Shown piece by piece: positions 33,188 through 44,254 of a DNA stretch of 64,000 nt. Source of the stretch: Begonia masoniana. Lineage: Eukaryota > Streptophyta > Magnoliopsida > Cucurbitales > Begoniaceae. The stretch lies in NCBI GenBank assembly GCA_022432975.1, contig CM039509.1:18861760-18925759 (forward strand). Reading direction: 5' to 3'. A model generated the notes under the pieces. That model was given only the letters and a program-made list of their open reading frames with translations. It was not told where the DNA came from and did no database searches. The stretch's first letter is position 1. Each line of letters begins with the position of its first letter. Both the position numbers and the translations under genes were made by a program.

Positions 33188-34039
33188 AATGGACGACAAC
33201 AGGAGTGGACGAGTACAGGAATGGACGACAACAGGAATGGACAAGGATAGGAATGGACGATAACATGAGTAGACGACAACAGGAATGGACGAGGATAAGA
33301 ATGGACGAGGACAGGAATGGACGAGGACCGGAATGGATGACGACAGGAATGGGCGAGGACAGGAATGGACGAGGACAGAAATGGACGACAACAGGAATGG
33401 ATGAGGGCAGAAATGGACAAGGACAGGAATGTTTAAAGACATAAACACCTCACGACATTTCTACAAAACTTCTTCCCGACCTCTTTAGACTCCAAAAGCT
33501 TCAAAACCCTAAAAACCCGATTCAAAACATAACTTTAAACGTGTTAGAAAATATGGCAGAAATTCAAGAAAATCAAACTGCATGGATAAATTTAAAACTT
33601 GAAACAATCCATGCACAACTTAAAAGAAAATTCCAAACGATTCCAGTATATTTCAAAATACGACTATCATAACAGAGGTTTTAAAACATCAACGCAAAAC
33701 CTATACATCACCTAAATTCAAAAAAAAAAAAAACTGTGCAAATTTGACATACACTTCAAAACTGCACCCCCACAGGTCAAAATGCGCCTGACTGCCGCAA
33801 CCAACCCCACGAGCTCGTCCCGCTAACTGCACCTACTCGTCAGCCTGAAGGACAAGGTCCTCATCCGGAGGATCCGTAACTACAACAAGGAGTTCAACTA
33901 TGAGCCTAGAGCTCAGTAAGAACATACAATGCAGTGATGCATATGCTATGCATGAATTTTCGAAATACATGAACATTACTTTACATTACATTCAAGTGGA
34001 CAAGAGGTAGAAGTGAGGCTTATAGAGGAACTGACGCAC
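33188..34039 (-). repeat. 5' LTR of F, fragment 2
   Basis: Continues the 16-bp minisatellite to about 33437 and then the LTR body (matching 17560-18160), until solo LTR I, whose duplication is cgcac (34035-34039 and 36367-36371). Confidence 0.88.
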
Positions 34040-34830
34040 TGTAATACCCAGCTTTACGGGATTTGATCTTATTCCAATATAAACGGCATTTTTGTAAATA
34101 CGACAAATTAACTCCGTTTTGCGAACGGAAAGTTTTAATGAAGCCGTAATAATAAATTGGAATTTTGGGAGAAATATGAAAATTTGGAGAAACCGAATCG
34201 TTGGATAAATAACGAAATTGTTGGAGAAACAAATAGAGAGTTAATGGAGGGGCAAATTGGTAATTGCGCAAACCATTTTTAATTAAAAATCACAAATTCC
34301 CTCATTTTCCTCTCCATCCCTTACACGATTCTCATTTCTCTCCCTCTCTTCGTGTGAGCTTCCTCTTCACGCGGCGATCCTTCCTTCCGGCGACCAACGC
34401 CGCTTCGATTGACTTCCGTTCTTCGTGCTTTCTCCCTCAAACCCGACTCTAGGTATGAATCTATAGTTTTGGAACGTTAGATTTCGATTTTTAGGGTTGA
34501 AAACTGTTAGGGTTCGTTAGGGTTTTCGTTGAAAACGTGGATTGATGTTAGAAATTTGTAGGTTTAGCGTAGTTATGCCTTTAATCGATGTATTGGAGTT
34601 TATTGGACGTAGTTAATTGATTTATTGTTTAATATTGGAGTTTTGGTTGTTTGGAGCTTGAAAAACCCTATTAATGGTGGTTTGAAAATTCACGAGCACG
34701 AATTGCTCGATAAAATGCCTCAATGAGTTAGAATAGAGTTTAGGAGATTTTCTTTAGCTAGGAGTTTGTAATTTTCTAAACTCGATAGTTTAGAATTGAT
34801 TTAAATAACGAATGTTATGCTTTGCCATAA

Positions 34831-34875
34831 GTGAACAACGCTCGTGGACGGAGCGTGAATTTCAACGGATGCGAG
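34831..34875 (+). other. Putative 45-bp micro-exon in solo LTR I
   Basis: Ends gcgag/gtaagtc. The upstream border reads gccataa, with AA where functional copies have AG, so the first acceptor is decayed in this copy. Confidence 0.45.
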
Positions 34876-35911
34876 GTAAGTCTCTGTGATTTGTTTGGCC
34901 GATTGGCCTACACCATAAGACTATGTCGATCGAGGAAATTGGAGATGTTTGTTGTGTTGGGTAATTAGAACGGGTAGTTAGTTTAGGTTTGGTTAGGTTG
35001 TTAGTTGTTTAGTTTATTGTTTGTATGTTTCTATTTCGTTCATTGCATAATGTTTGTTCACACATCATTGTTTTTGAACGGCATGAAAATGAGTTTTCTA
35101 TGCATATTTTCATGAAAAGGAAAACGATAACGAAAAGGTAATGAATGTAATGATGGTCACGTCGGTGGCGGTGGTTCAGACATGGCTGTTGGATGAAGCA
35201 TGTCTTCCCCCCGGTTAGATACGAGGAGCTATCCAATCGCCGGATGTGCCGCTCCTATCTAGCAAGAGAGAAGCCCCGGTGACGTAAATGAAATGAAATG
35301 ATTAGTGCAAAGGTAGGACGCATGATTTATGAACTGTACATGCATAGCATTAGCATTCACGTGCATTCACTTAGATTTATTGAGCCTCTAGCTCACGTGT
35401 TTAATTCTATGGTGTAGGTGATTTTGAGACAGGTGAGGAAGACGTCCCTCCGCCTGAAGTATGAACACGTTGAAGGAGGATGGCCCGTGGGAGTGCGCTG
35501 GCAGTCGGTGCTTGATTTTGACCCGTGGGGACGTAGGTAATTGTTTTGGGGAATTGATAGATAGAATATAGGAAATTGTATAGTTAAACATTTTAGGATG
35601 CTTGGATCTGAATAGATAATTTATAGTGTTTTTGGAAAATTGAAAGTATTTTGTAATGTTTTAATATTTTCAAACAGGAGGAAATGTTAAACTTTTAAAC
35701 GGAACCACGCGGTTCGTTTTTATGAAATTTGGTTATATTTTAAATGTGTTTTGAGTCGGTGGACGGGTGATAGATACCGAGTGAAACGTATATGGGTGGT
35801 AGTGTTATTGCGTAGAAGTTGTTATGAAATGTATGGAAGATGAACAAAGAAAAGTGTTAAGTGTTAAGTTTTTTTTTATGTAGGGGATGAAAAGAAAAAG
35901 AGAAGGGATGA

Positions 35912-36165
35912 AAGTCCTCTGGAATTTTCGGATTCCAGAGGACTTGGCGATCGATCGCTAGGGGGGGTGATCGATCGCCCTTCTTTGGTCGCGCTCTGGA
36001 AGAAATTCCAGAGCGCTCGCCGAATGATCGCCGGGGAAGGCGATCAGGAGGCAAACGGTGATCTCCTGTGGGCGATCGTTCGCCTGCATGAGGGGCGATC
36101 GATCGCCCCTCAGTTTTCTTCACTGGCGATCAATCACCTGTTTTGGGCAATCGATCGCCCCTCAC
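35912..36165 (+). repeat. Palindrome cluster in solo LTR I
   Basis: Inverted pair cctctggaat / attccagagg, several gcgatcgatcgcc dyads and a second ctctgga / tccagag pair, as in LTRs A, B and G. Confidence 0.7.
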
Positions 36166-36371
36166 ATTTTCGGGACAATGTCCCTTTTTGCCCTCCATTT
36201 GCCTAGCCGATTGATTTTTATTAGTTTTAATTGTTTTAATTTATTGTTTTAAGTTTTAATCAAACGGTTTATGTTTCTTTTAATTGGTTTTAAATTAGTT
36301 ACGAAATTTATAAGGATAAAAAAAAAATAATACGGAAAATAAGGGTACAGTGTAAGGGTCGTTACACGCAC

Positions 36372-36446
36372 ATACATACATGTCAGAACAAGACATAACA
36401 GGAGTACATAGTGTACATAACAAGAGTACATAACAGGAGTACATAG
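36372..36446 (-). repeat. 5' LTR of F, fragment 3
   Basis: A 75-bp piece between the two solo LTRs, made of the acaggagtacata minisatellite. Its right end catag is the left duplication of solo LTR J. Confidence 0.85.
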
Positions 36447-37099
36447 TGTAACACCCGAGTTAACAGCCAGGTGATTTTCTTAACTGTATTAACGGTCATA
36501 AATATTTAATCTTCGTAGTTTAGGATTTATGCCAAGCTTAATTAATTACATGTGGATCTAAACTAGGTTGAGTGGCAAAGTTGTAATAATGGAGGATTGA
36601 GGGCAGTATTTAAAGGAAAAGGAAAGGGATTTAAACCTCATTTAAACCGCTGTAGCCGACACCTCCCTTTCCGGCGATTTCTTCTCTCCCAAGCCCCCGC
36701 TCACTGCTATCAGTGTCTTCCTCGCTGACAACTTTTCTAGCCCGCATTCCTCTGCGAATCCGCACCCGAGGTATGAAATGGACAATGTAGTTATCTGTTT
36801 GTGTTTGGAGCTCTGTTTTCAGCTCGGCATTTGAACTCGGATTTTATCAATGGCTGAGTAGTATTAGAACATTCTAGAATCCGAGAGTAGTAATGTCAAC
36901 CCGAATCGATTCTGGACATTTTAAGTAATCAACTCAGATTTAATAGATAGTGGAACCTGTTTGTTTTATTTTGGATTTCAGATTTTGCACAGTATATCAA
37001 ACCAAGGATTCGGGAATGACTTTAGCTAATAGATCCTAGGATGATTTATGAGTAGAGTTTTAGGATTTTGATTTAACTACTGTAATACACATGTTTTAG

Positions 37100-37144
37100 G
37101 TGAAGAAGTTGAAGAGAAGAGGTCCAAATTGCTAAGGAGACCAG
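37100..37144 (+). other. Putative 45-bp micro-exon in solo LTR J
   Basis: Preceded by catgttttag and ending gagaccag/gtaagtg. Its sequence is purine-rich and unlike those of G and I, yet its length is identical. The second acceptor is mutated (gatgtat at 37954-37960), with CACTAAG 34 nt upstream. Confidence 0.55.
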
Positions 37145-37625
37145 GTAAGTGAATGTATTAAGATTTCCGGCTAATAGAGCCCTACATCGTGGGAGTACTA
37201 GGTTGAGATGCCTAATGTTTACCTTATGATAATGAGCTTGTCTGCACTTGAACGATTTATGTATGTTGCGAGTTATACTAATTGATGTCCTGCTAGTGAA
37301 TGTGAAGTTGTCTGCTCTGGTATGATCCGTGTCATAGTTTGATGAGTTAAAAGTTCTCATGTTCATGCATCATGAATGTTTCTCAAACATAAGAAAATGT
37401 TTTAACGCATGTTTTCCATGAACAAGATATGTATGTATATATGTATATATATAAGATTTATGCAACGTGGATTAAGTGAGGGTTGAGGGCGGGTCGGCGT
37501 ATGTTACAGTCCAAAGAAGGACATATGAATACGACCTGCAGTAGGGAACAAGATCAAACTCACTATCGAACCCCCTTTACCTGCACAAATCCTCTCTTGA
37601 TTCACACAACTTAAACAAAGAATAT

Positions 37626-37850
37626 GATCAAAGACTATGAATGATGAATATGATCAATGACTATGAATGATGAATATGATCAAAGACTATGAATGATGAA
37701 TATGATCAAAGACTATGAATGATGAATATGATCAATGACTATGAATGATGAATATGATCAATGACTATGAATGATGAATATGATCAATGACTATGAATGA
37801 TGAATATGATCCATGACTATGAATGATGATTATGAGCAAAGACATGAACA
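37626..37850 (+). repeat. 26-bp minisatellite in solo LTR J
   Basis: About eight units of gatcaaagactatgaatgat plus gaatat. The LTR of M has about five of the same unit inverted at 58865-59010, so copy number is labile. Confidence 0.9.
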
Positions 37851-38516
37851 AGAAAAGACTTATGAGCATGTGATTTTCCCAAATTATGCATTCATGAATT
37901 CATGTTAGTGTTGCATTCCTCACTAAGCATTAGGCTTATAGTTTAAACCTTATGATGTATGTGACGAGTTTTCAGGTGAGGAACTCAAGGTTAATGAGGA
38001 TGTCTAAGCTTGGTTGCTGAAGGATGCTCAGTGTGACAGTGCAAGGCTGGATAGGCGATTAAGTTCCCTGGTTATGCTCATAGTAAGTCAGAATAGTTTA
38101 TGATGAACAAATAACTAAGTAGAACAGAATTTCTTATAACAATGAGATTTGAATTTGAATGGTTTGACTTCAGAGTCTGAATACGACTCCTTATTGAATG
38201 GTTTGTGTTGCTTAAGTCTTCCGCTATGCGTATTTTGGATGAATTTATGATCCCTGCCCATTGAGGTTTGTAGTTACTAAGTTAAGAATCGGGTGAGTTG
38301 TGATATGTTCTATCGGATGAAGAGGTTTGATGATTATAGTGTTTTACTGCCGTATGATAGAAGCTGGATGAGGCAATCATCCGGCTGACGTCATCGGCGG
38401 ATGTCAATAGATGAGAGTTAAACGATTGAGTCTTTCGGGTGACGTCACCGGAAGATGTAGTATGACGTCACCAGAAGATGTAGTTTGTTTCCTCGCCCGA
38501 TGATGTAAATGTTAAC

Positions 38517-38840
38517 TTGTCGTCTAGCGTTCGGTGGATGAAGTGTATTTCTTCACCGGATGCTGGGAATGTTATTTTGTCGTCTAGCATTCGGTGGATG
38601 AAGTGTATTTCTTCACCAGATGCTGGGAATGTTATTTTGTCGTCTAGCGTTCGGTGGATGAAGCGTATTTCTTCGCCGGATGATGTAAATGGTATTTTGT
38701 CGTCTAGCGTTCGGTGGATGAAGCGTATTTCTTCGCCGGATGATGTAAATGGTATTTTGTCGTTTAGTGTTCGGTGGATGAAGTGTAATTCTTCACCGGA
38801 TGATGTAGATGTTAAATTGTCGTCAAGCGACCGGATGATG
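38517..38840 (+). repeat. 60-bp minisatellite in solo LTR J
   Basis: Five to six units with cgtctagcgttcggtggatg and cttcaccggatg. The exact 60-bp period keeps a frame open and yields a 20-residue repeat (SSSVRWMKCISSPDAG...), which I treat as fortuitous. A related array is at 57950-58395 in M. Confidence 0.88.
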
Positions 38841-39250
38841 TGAGTATTTTCTTATTGTTTAAAGTCAGGAAATGTTTTAAATCGGTCACGTGAAGCACAC
38901 ATGTCCACCGGTCAATGTGTGGTAAATATGAACATCTAGTGGAGAATGTTCGAGACCGGGCGATGTCTTTAATTAGGCACGTGCAATGCTCGTGACCACC
39001 GGCGGATGTCTATTGCTGGTTGAGATCAGAGGTGTCGCGTGGCGGACACGTGATCATCGGTCGATGTGAGTCTATAACTCTATCGGTGGATGCAGATCAA
39101 GAGATGTTTTAAAAAGAAAAAAAGAGAGAAAAGAAAGAGGGAATAATATTAACAATAATAATGAATAAAGTGTATGGAAGCAAGAATCAAATGATTAAGA
39201 GATCAAGTAATGAATTTGTGTGGCGATTCCGTTGGGGTCGTTACACATAG

Positions 39251-40127
39251 CATATATAACAGGAGTACATAACATATATAACAGAAGTATATAACAGGTT
39301 GCCAATCCCAGTCCCACACTTAACCGTACATTACATTCACATTTTATCTTTCTTAACTTCAAATCGCGTGCATAAGACATTTGCATGACTTTCAAAAAAA
39401 CGTGTATGCATGAACATATACAGTGCTTAAACGTAACATAAACAAGCGACGGGATATCAAAGCAGAACATAAAGAAGACACATTTAACTTAGAACGTAAC
39501 CTACGACCTAACTACCCGACAACTAAAACCTAATATCTCTGTGATGTAGGGCCTTCCAAACCTATACGTATGAACTTACCTGATGTCTGTAGAGTTACAA
39601 GCACGCACGTACGTCCTCGGTGATTCACGAACCTATATTATGCATAACCGGACCATTAACTCTAAACTTTAACAAAACTAAGGAATAACTAACCTAAACT
39701 CGTTAACTAACGTAAATGGTTACCTTCAATGGAGAAAATGGGAGAAAACAGGAGAAGACGAAGTTTGGAGATCGTCGCACGTCGTCTGGAAGAGAGAAAA
39801 CAGAGAAGAGAGGAAAAATGAGAGTTTTACGTAGAAGAGAAGAGAAGAGAGGAAGAGGAAGAGAAAGCTTGGCTTCTTCCACAAGCTTGGACAAGTGGTA
39901 CTCCCTCATTGGTTCCCTCCCAACCACCTTAATTGTCTTCCTAATTTGTCCCTCCATTGGTTTCTAACTAATTTGCTATTTAGCTTGTCGATTCGGTTTC
40001 ATCGAAATCTTCTTTTTCCACTAAACATTCAAACAAATTTCAATAAAATATTCATTATATTAATATCGAATTAATCCAGTGTAATAATTCAAGGGATAAT
40101 TACATGGCCAAAATGCCGGGTGTTACA
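39251..40127 (-). repeat. 5' LTR of F, fragment 4 (LTR start)
   Basis: Matches 18215-19108 of the 3' LTR and ends with the intact TGTAACACCCGGCATTTT start on the minus strand at 40127. Includes the 53-bp micro-exon at 39580-39632. The duplication gatgt follows. Confidence 0.9.
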
Positions 40128-40132
40128 GATGT

Positions 40133-41473
40133 ATAGGTTTGTGTGAATGTTTTCAAAACTTGTGTCTTGATTTTTAGCCTTTTTGAAAACATATTGAACT
40201 GTTTAGGATCTCAGGTCATGCATGGATTTGTTCAGTTTTTGAATTGATCCATGCAGTTTGATTTCTTGGATTTCCGCCATGTTTTCTAACCCATTTAAAA
40301 TTTTGTTTTGAATCGTGTCGTTGGGGGTTTAAAGCTTTTGTGACTAAAGAGGTCGAGAAGAAGTTAGTAGTAATTTTGTAAGGTTATCAGGTCATGAAGA
40401 TGCGAGAGAAGAAAATAAGCAGGAGGAAGAAGTAGATCGTCAAACAGAGAGGTAGCCGATCGATCGGTCGGGTAGCCGATCGATTGGCGGAGTATTGAGT
40501 TATAGAGTGTCGACATCAATAGAATTGCTTGGAAGTCGACTCTACATGGGTTGAAATATCGACCCCAGGTGTTATACGCTCAATGAGGTGTCTATGTTGT
40601 CCGAAATCATGTCTTCCGATTTTATATTTTCTGACTTTACATCTTCCAATGTTAAGTAATCCACTTTTAGTAGAAATTTTAAGTTAAGTGTTCTGGCAGA
40701 GGCTGCGTCGACCGATTTTAAGTGTGAATCGGTCGGGGTTGTCGACCCCAGCATATTGGAGTCCTTGTATAAATTTAAATGTTCTGGCAGAGGCCACGTC
40801 GTCCGATCTCATTACTAAGGCCATGTCGTCTGATTTTATGTCTTTTGCTTTTCTATCTCCCAATTTTAATGTCTTCTAATTTTCTATTTTTCGATTTTAT
40901 TTCTTCCAATTTTATGCCTTTCGATTTATGTCGTCCGCTTTTAGTAGAAGCCAATATCTTCCAATTTTATGTCTTTCGTAATTTATGTCTTTCGATTTTA
41001 TTTCTTCCAATTTTATGCCTTCCGATTTATGTCGTCTGATTTTTGTAGAAGTTAATTTCAGGGAAGACTGCAATATTTCTTTTACGAACAGTTCACAGTA
41101 CCTTGTACTATGCACTTTATTTCAGTTAGCCCCCTGTACTACAAAATCTGGCAAACCTGTAAAGTTTCACTGTAACTTTCCCCCAGTATGCCTTTCAGTC
41201 TATATCCCTCGTTTATTTTCACTGCATGTATTTTATCATGTTCCCTCTGCATGCCCGTCATCCATCCAGTGTTTTATTTAAACGTTCCAAGTATTCCGAT
41301 TTCCTTCTGTCATTCATTATGTAGTCCAATATTAACTGTTTCCCGTTTTGACTTTAAATTTAGAGAATGTTTTTGACTTTAAATTCAGAGAATATTTTCT
41401 CTCTCCGTTTTGAATGATCCAGAGTGATGGCTCCTTGGACCCCGATCTGGTCGGGGGGGTGGGGGGGCTGTCA
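40133..41473 (+). repeat. 5' LTR of element E, second part
   Basis: Resumes the LTR broken at 16890 and ends gggggctgtca ahead of the primer site. It contains GATCGATCGG-type dyads near 40446-40480 and a pyrimidine-rich stretch (40590-41040) with repeated cttccgattttat-like motifs. No gene. Confidence 0.85.
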
Positions 41474-41479
41474 CTGTTA

Positions 41480-41491
41480 TGGTATCAGAGC
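41480..41491 (+). other. Primer-binding site of element E
   Basis: TGGTATCAGAGC, a perfect initiator-tRNA-Met site, six bases after the LTR end. Confidence 0.9.
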
Positions 41492-41636
41492 AAAATAAGG
41501 TTTTAAAAGCGATTCTGTAAACTGTCTGACTGCACAACCCGCCGCGTGAGATCGCTCCACCACATGTAAGTGTTTAAATTCACGTAAAAGTCTCTGTTAT
41601 AAATTTAGTTATTTTGTTTATAGGGTTTTCTTAGAA

Positions 41637-42600
41637 ATGGTGAGAGGACAACAAGATGAAGCAAGTGAAAGTTCTCGTGCCATTGACAGATTAATTGAGC
41701 TGGTGGGTGTACAGTCCCGCATGGTGGAACGCTTGATGGCCAGGGAAGATAACGAGAATAATAATCATGGAAATGCTCTGCGTGACACCAATGGAGATAG
41801 GTTTCGGCGACTCCAACCGCCGATGTTTAATGGTTTATCGCCGGATCCAGCTCACGCTGAGGAATGGATTCGGCAGATTGAACAAATGTTTAACTATGCC
41901 GATGTGGAATAGAGCAAGAAGGTTACATGTGCCACGTTCCATCTCACCAAGAATGCTGGATTTTGGTGGGACACAGTGCGGTCAACTACTGTGGCATTAA
42001 GCTGGGAAGGATTCAAGAATATCTTTTACGAGAAGTATTTTGACCGCAGTGTGAGGAAGGAAAAGTTTGTTGAATTCTCTCGGCTACGACAATACGGATC
42101 AGTGGCTGAATACGTTCAGAAGTTTGAGTCCTTGTCCCGCTATGCAATACATTTGGTAGCCACCGATGAAAATAAGGTACACCAGTTTATTCAGGGTCTG
42201 AAGATGAATCTTTTATGAGGGATTACAACCGGGGGATTTGATGAGGCACCGTACCCAAGAGTGGTGGCCAAGGCTTATCAGTTGGAGGCCTTAGAGATAA
42301 AGTCCCAGAGACAGAAGGATTCGTTGAAGAGATTTCCTTGTGATGCCCAACAACAACAACAAAGGGGTCAAAATTTGCAACCTCAACAACAATAGAACAG
42401 GGGCATTAAGAGGCCCAATGAGACCATCACTTATCAAGACAAGGGAAAGAGACCGATGGGAGCTCCTCAGCTTTCCGTATGCCCGCGATGTCGAAAAATT
42501 CACAGAGGGGAATGCAGACTCATAACCGGCCAATGCTTTCGATGTGGCAAAGAAGGCCATCATGTCCGGGACTGCCCAATGCCTGACTCGAGACCGAATC
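41637..42600 (+). pseudogene. Gag of element E
   Basis: The ATG at 41637 (MVRGQQDEASESSRAIDRL) starts a single frame that continues into protease, with TAG at 41910, TGA at 42216 and TAG at 42393. Core motifs are LQPPMFNGLSPDPAHAEEW, FWWDTVRSTT and FYEKYFDRSVRKEK. A C-x2-C-x3-H-x3-C element (CPRCRKIHRGEC) and a CCHC knuckle (CFRCGKEGHHVRDC) end it. The start is chosen by position after the primer site and leader and by homology to K. Capsid protein in a live element. Confidence 0.9.
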
Positions 42601-43145
42601 AGGCCGTGCCTAGAGTTTTTGCAATGATAGAGAATGATGAGGATTCCACCCAGCATACAACAATTATAGGTACAATTTCAATATGTGATGCACCTGCTTA
42701 TACCTTGTGGGACACGGGGGCCACACATTCGTTTGTGGCTGTGGACTTCGTGGTTAGACAGAAGTTTTGTTGTACGCCGTCAGATCAGCCCTCCAACATT
42801 ATGCTACCGTTCGGAGAGTTTATGCACTCCGAGCAGGTTGTACGGAGTGATATAGTGTCAGTAGGAGACCAGAAGTTTTATGCCAATCTTATCGTCATCG
42901 GTATGAAAGGATACGATGTTATTATGGGGATGGATTGGCTATTTAGACAACATGCCACCATCAACTGCAGGTCCGGGCTGGTATCGTTTAAGCGTCCGAA
43001 CGAGAACGAGTTCTCTTATCAGGTTATACCGGAGAAGCAAAGTATACCTGTTATATCCTCCTTGAAAGCTCAACAGCTGATGAGGTCAGGATTCATCGGA
43101 TTTCTTGCTCACGTAATAGATGTTCAAAGGCAAGGTGAGGTGGAA
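42601..43145 (+). pseudogene. Protease region of element E
   Basis: In frame with gag. The active site LWDTGATHSFVA is intact, and GYDVIMGMDWLF marks the second half of the fold. This short part is open; stops lie on both sides (42393 and 43419). Retropepsin-type processing enzyme. Confidence 0.88.
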
Positions 43146-44254
43146 CCTCAAAACATTCCGGTAGTTCGAGACTTCTCAGAGGTTTTCTTAGATGACTTAC
43201 TGGGATTGCCACCTGATCGTAAAATTGAGTTTGAAATTGACGTATATCTTGGTGCTGAACCGGTATCGAAGAATCTGTACCGTATGGCGCCAATTGAGCT
43301 GAGGGAGTTGAAGGCTCAGCTAAAGGAATTGGTAGACAAGGGTTTTGTGCACCCTAGTTTCTCTCTGTGGGGTGCTCCCGTTTTGTTCGTCAAGAAGAAC
43401 GATGAGACCCTACGCATGTGAATTGATTACCGTAAGCTGAACAAATTGACCATAAAAAATAAGTACCCGTTGCCGAGGATCGATGATTTATTTGACCAGT
43501 TACAAGGGGCTCGGGTATTCTCGAAGATTGATTTGCGCTCCGAGTATTACAAGTTGAAGGTCAGGGCTGATGACATTCCAAAGACCCCGTTCAGGACCCG
43601 ATACGGACACTATGAGTTCTTGGTGATGTCTTTTGGATTGACTAATGCCCCGGCGACATTTATGGACTTGATGAACAGGATATTCCAGAACTTCTTGGAT
43701 AAATTTAAAATTGTCTTCATCGACGATATCCTGGTTTACTTCAGAAGTGAGGCCGAACACGGGGAGCACTTGGCGATTGGCTATCGACTCTGAAACAGCA
43801 CCAATTGTACACCAAGTTGTCGAAGTGTGAATCCTGGTTGAGCATGATTAACTTCCTAGGCCATGTGGTGTCGGTAGAAGGACTGTCCGTAGATCCAGCC
43901 AAGATTCTGGCAGTAAAAGAAGGGCCGAGACCGAGAAATGCCAGTGAAGTACAGAGTTTTATCGGGTTAGCTGGTTATTGCAGAAAGTTTACCAAGGGAT
44001 TTTCTGTGATAGCAAAGCCTATGACCAGCTTAACGAGGAAAGACATCAAGTTCAAGTGGTCTGAAGCTTGTGAGGTGAGTTTTCAGACACTTAAGCAGAA
44101 ATTAACCACTGCTCCTCTATTAGTTTTGCCAGTTGAAGATGGCAAATTCAGCGTATACTGTGATGCGTCCAAGGTCGGCTTGGGATGTGTATTAATGCAA
44201 GAAGGGAAAGTAGTAGCATACGCATCCAAACAATTGAAGAACCACGAGCAAAAC
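43146..44254 (+). pseudogene. Reverse transcriptase and partial RNase H of element E
   Basis: The RT shows [13 protein letters not shown], then a TGA at 43419 inside the conserved RMCIDYR segment, then [15 protein letters not shown] and FIDD at 43716-43727. A one-base indel near 43775 shifts the frame. The rest of RT and the first RNase H motif ([12 protein letters not shown]) lie in the next frame from 43805. The gene stops in mid RNase H at LKNHEQN because element K is inserted, with aaaac at 44250-44254 as the left duplication. Integrase lies outside the window or is lost. Confidence 0.9.

Larger units (their letters stand above)
34040..36366 (+). mobile_element. Solo LTR I (2327 bp, Ty3/gypsy)
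   Basis: Starts TGTAATACCCAGC and ends AAGGGTCGTTACA, flanked by cgcac. Related to the LTR of G but clearly diverged, and it lacks a minisatellite. It holds the micro-exon (34831-34875), an acceptor gtgtag ending at 35417 with a branch-type A 34 nt upstream, and a palindrome cluster (35912-36165). Confidence 0.93.
36447..39245 (+). mobile_element. Solo LTR J (2799 bp, Ty3/gypsy)
   Basis: Starts TGTAACACCCGAG and ends TTGGGGTCGTTACA, with catag on both sides (36442-36446 and 39246-39250). Its start and body match the LTR of element M in inverse orientation. It carries a TATA-like tatttaaagg near 36609, the micro-exon at 37100-37144, a 26-bp minisatellite and a 60-bp minisatellite. Confidence 0.93.
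16891..40127 (-). mobile_element. Element F: Ty3/gypsy chromovirus carrying four nested insertions
   Basis: The whole element is bounded by the duplication gatgt. On the minus strand it runs from the 5' LTR start (40127, TGTAACACCCGGCATTTT) through the primer site (24074-24085), the gag-pol remnants and a polypurine tract to the 3' LTR (19108-16891). Foldback P, pol-less element G and solo LTRs I and J account for about 14 kb; removing them leaves an ordinary element of roughly 9 kb. It entered the 5' LTR of E in antisense orientation. Confidence 0.9.

Noticed and set aside
37626..37850. CRISPR-like direct repeats (also 38517-38840, 57950-58395, 62020-62235)
   Set aside because: Units are contiguous without unique spacers, lie in plant LTRs, and no cas genes exist.
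38517..38843. 108-residue frame with 20-residue repeats
   Set aside because: The 60-bp tandem unit keeps the frame open by arithmetic; the related array in M has unit lengths of 58-61 bp and is not open.
40560..41400. Several 60-98 residue frames in the second part of LTR E
   Set aside because: The region is a pyrimidine-rich degenerate repeat within an LTR; frames overlap on both strands and match nothing recognisable.
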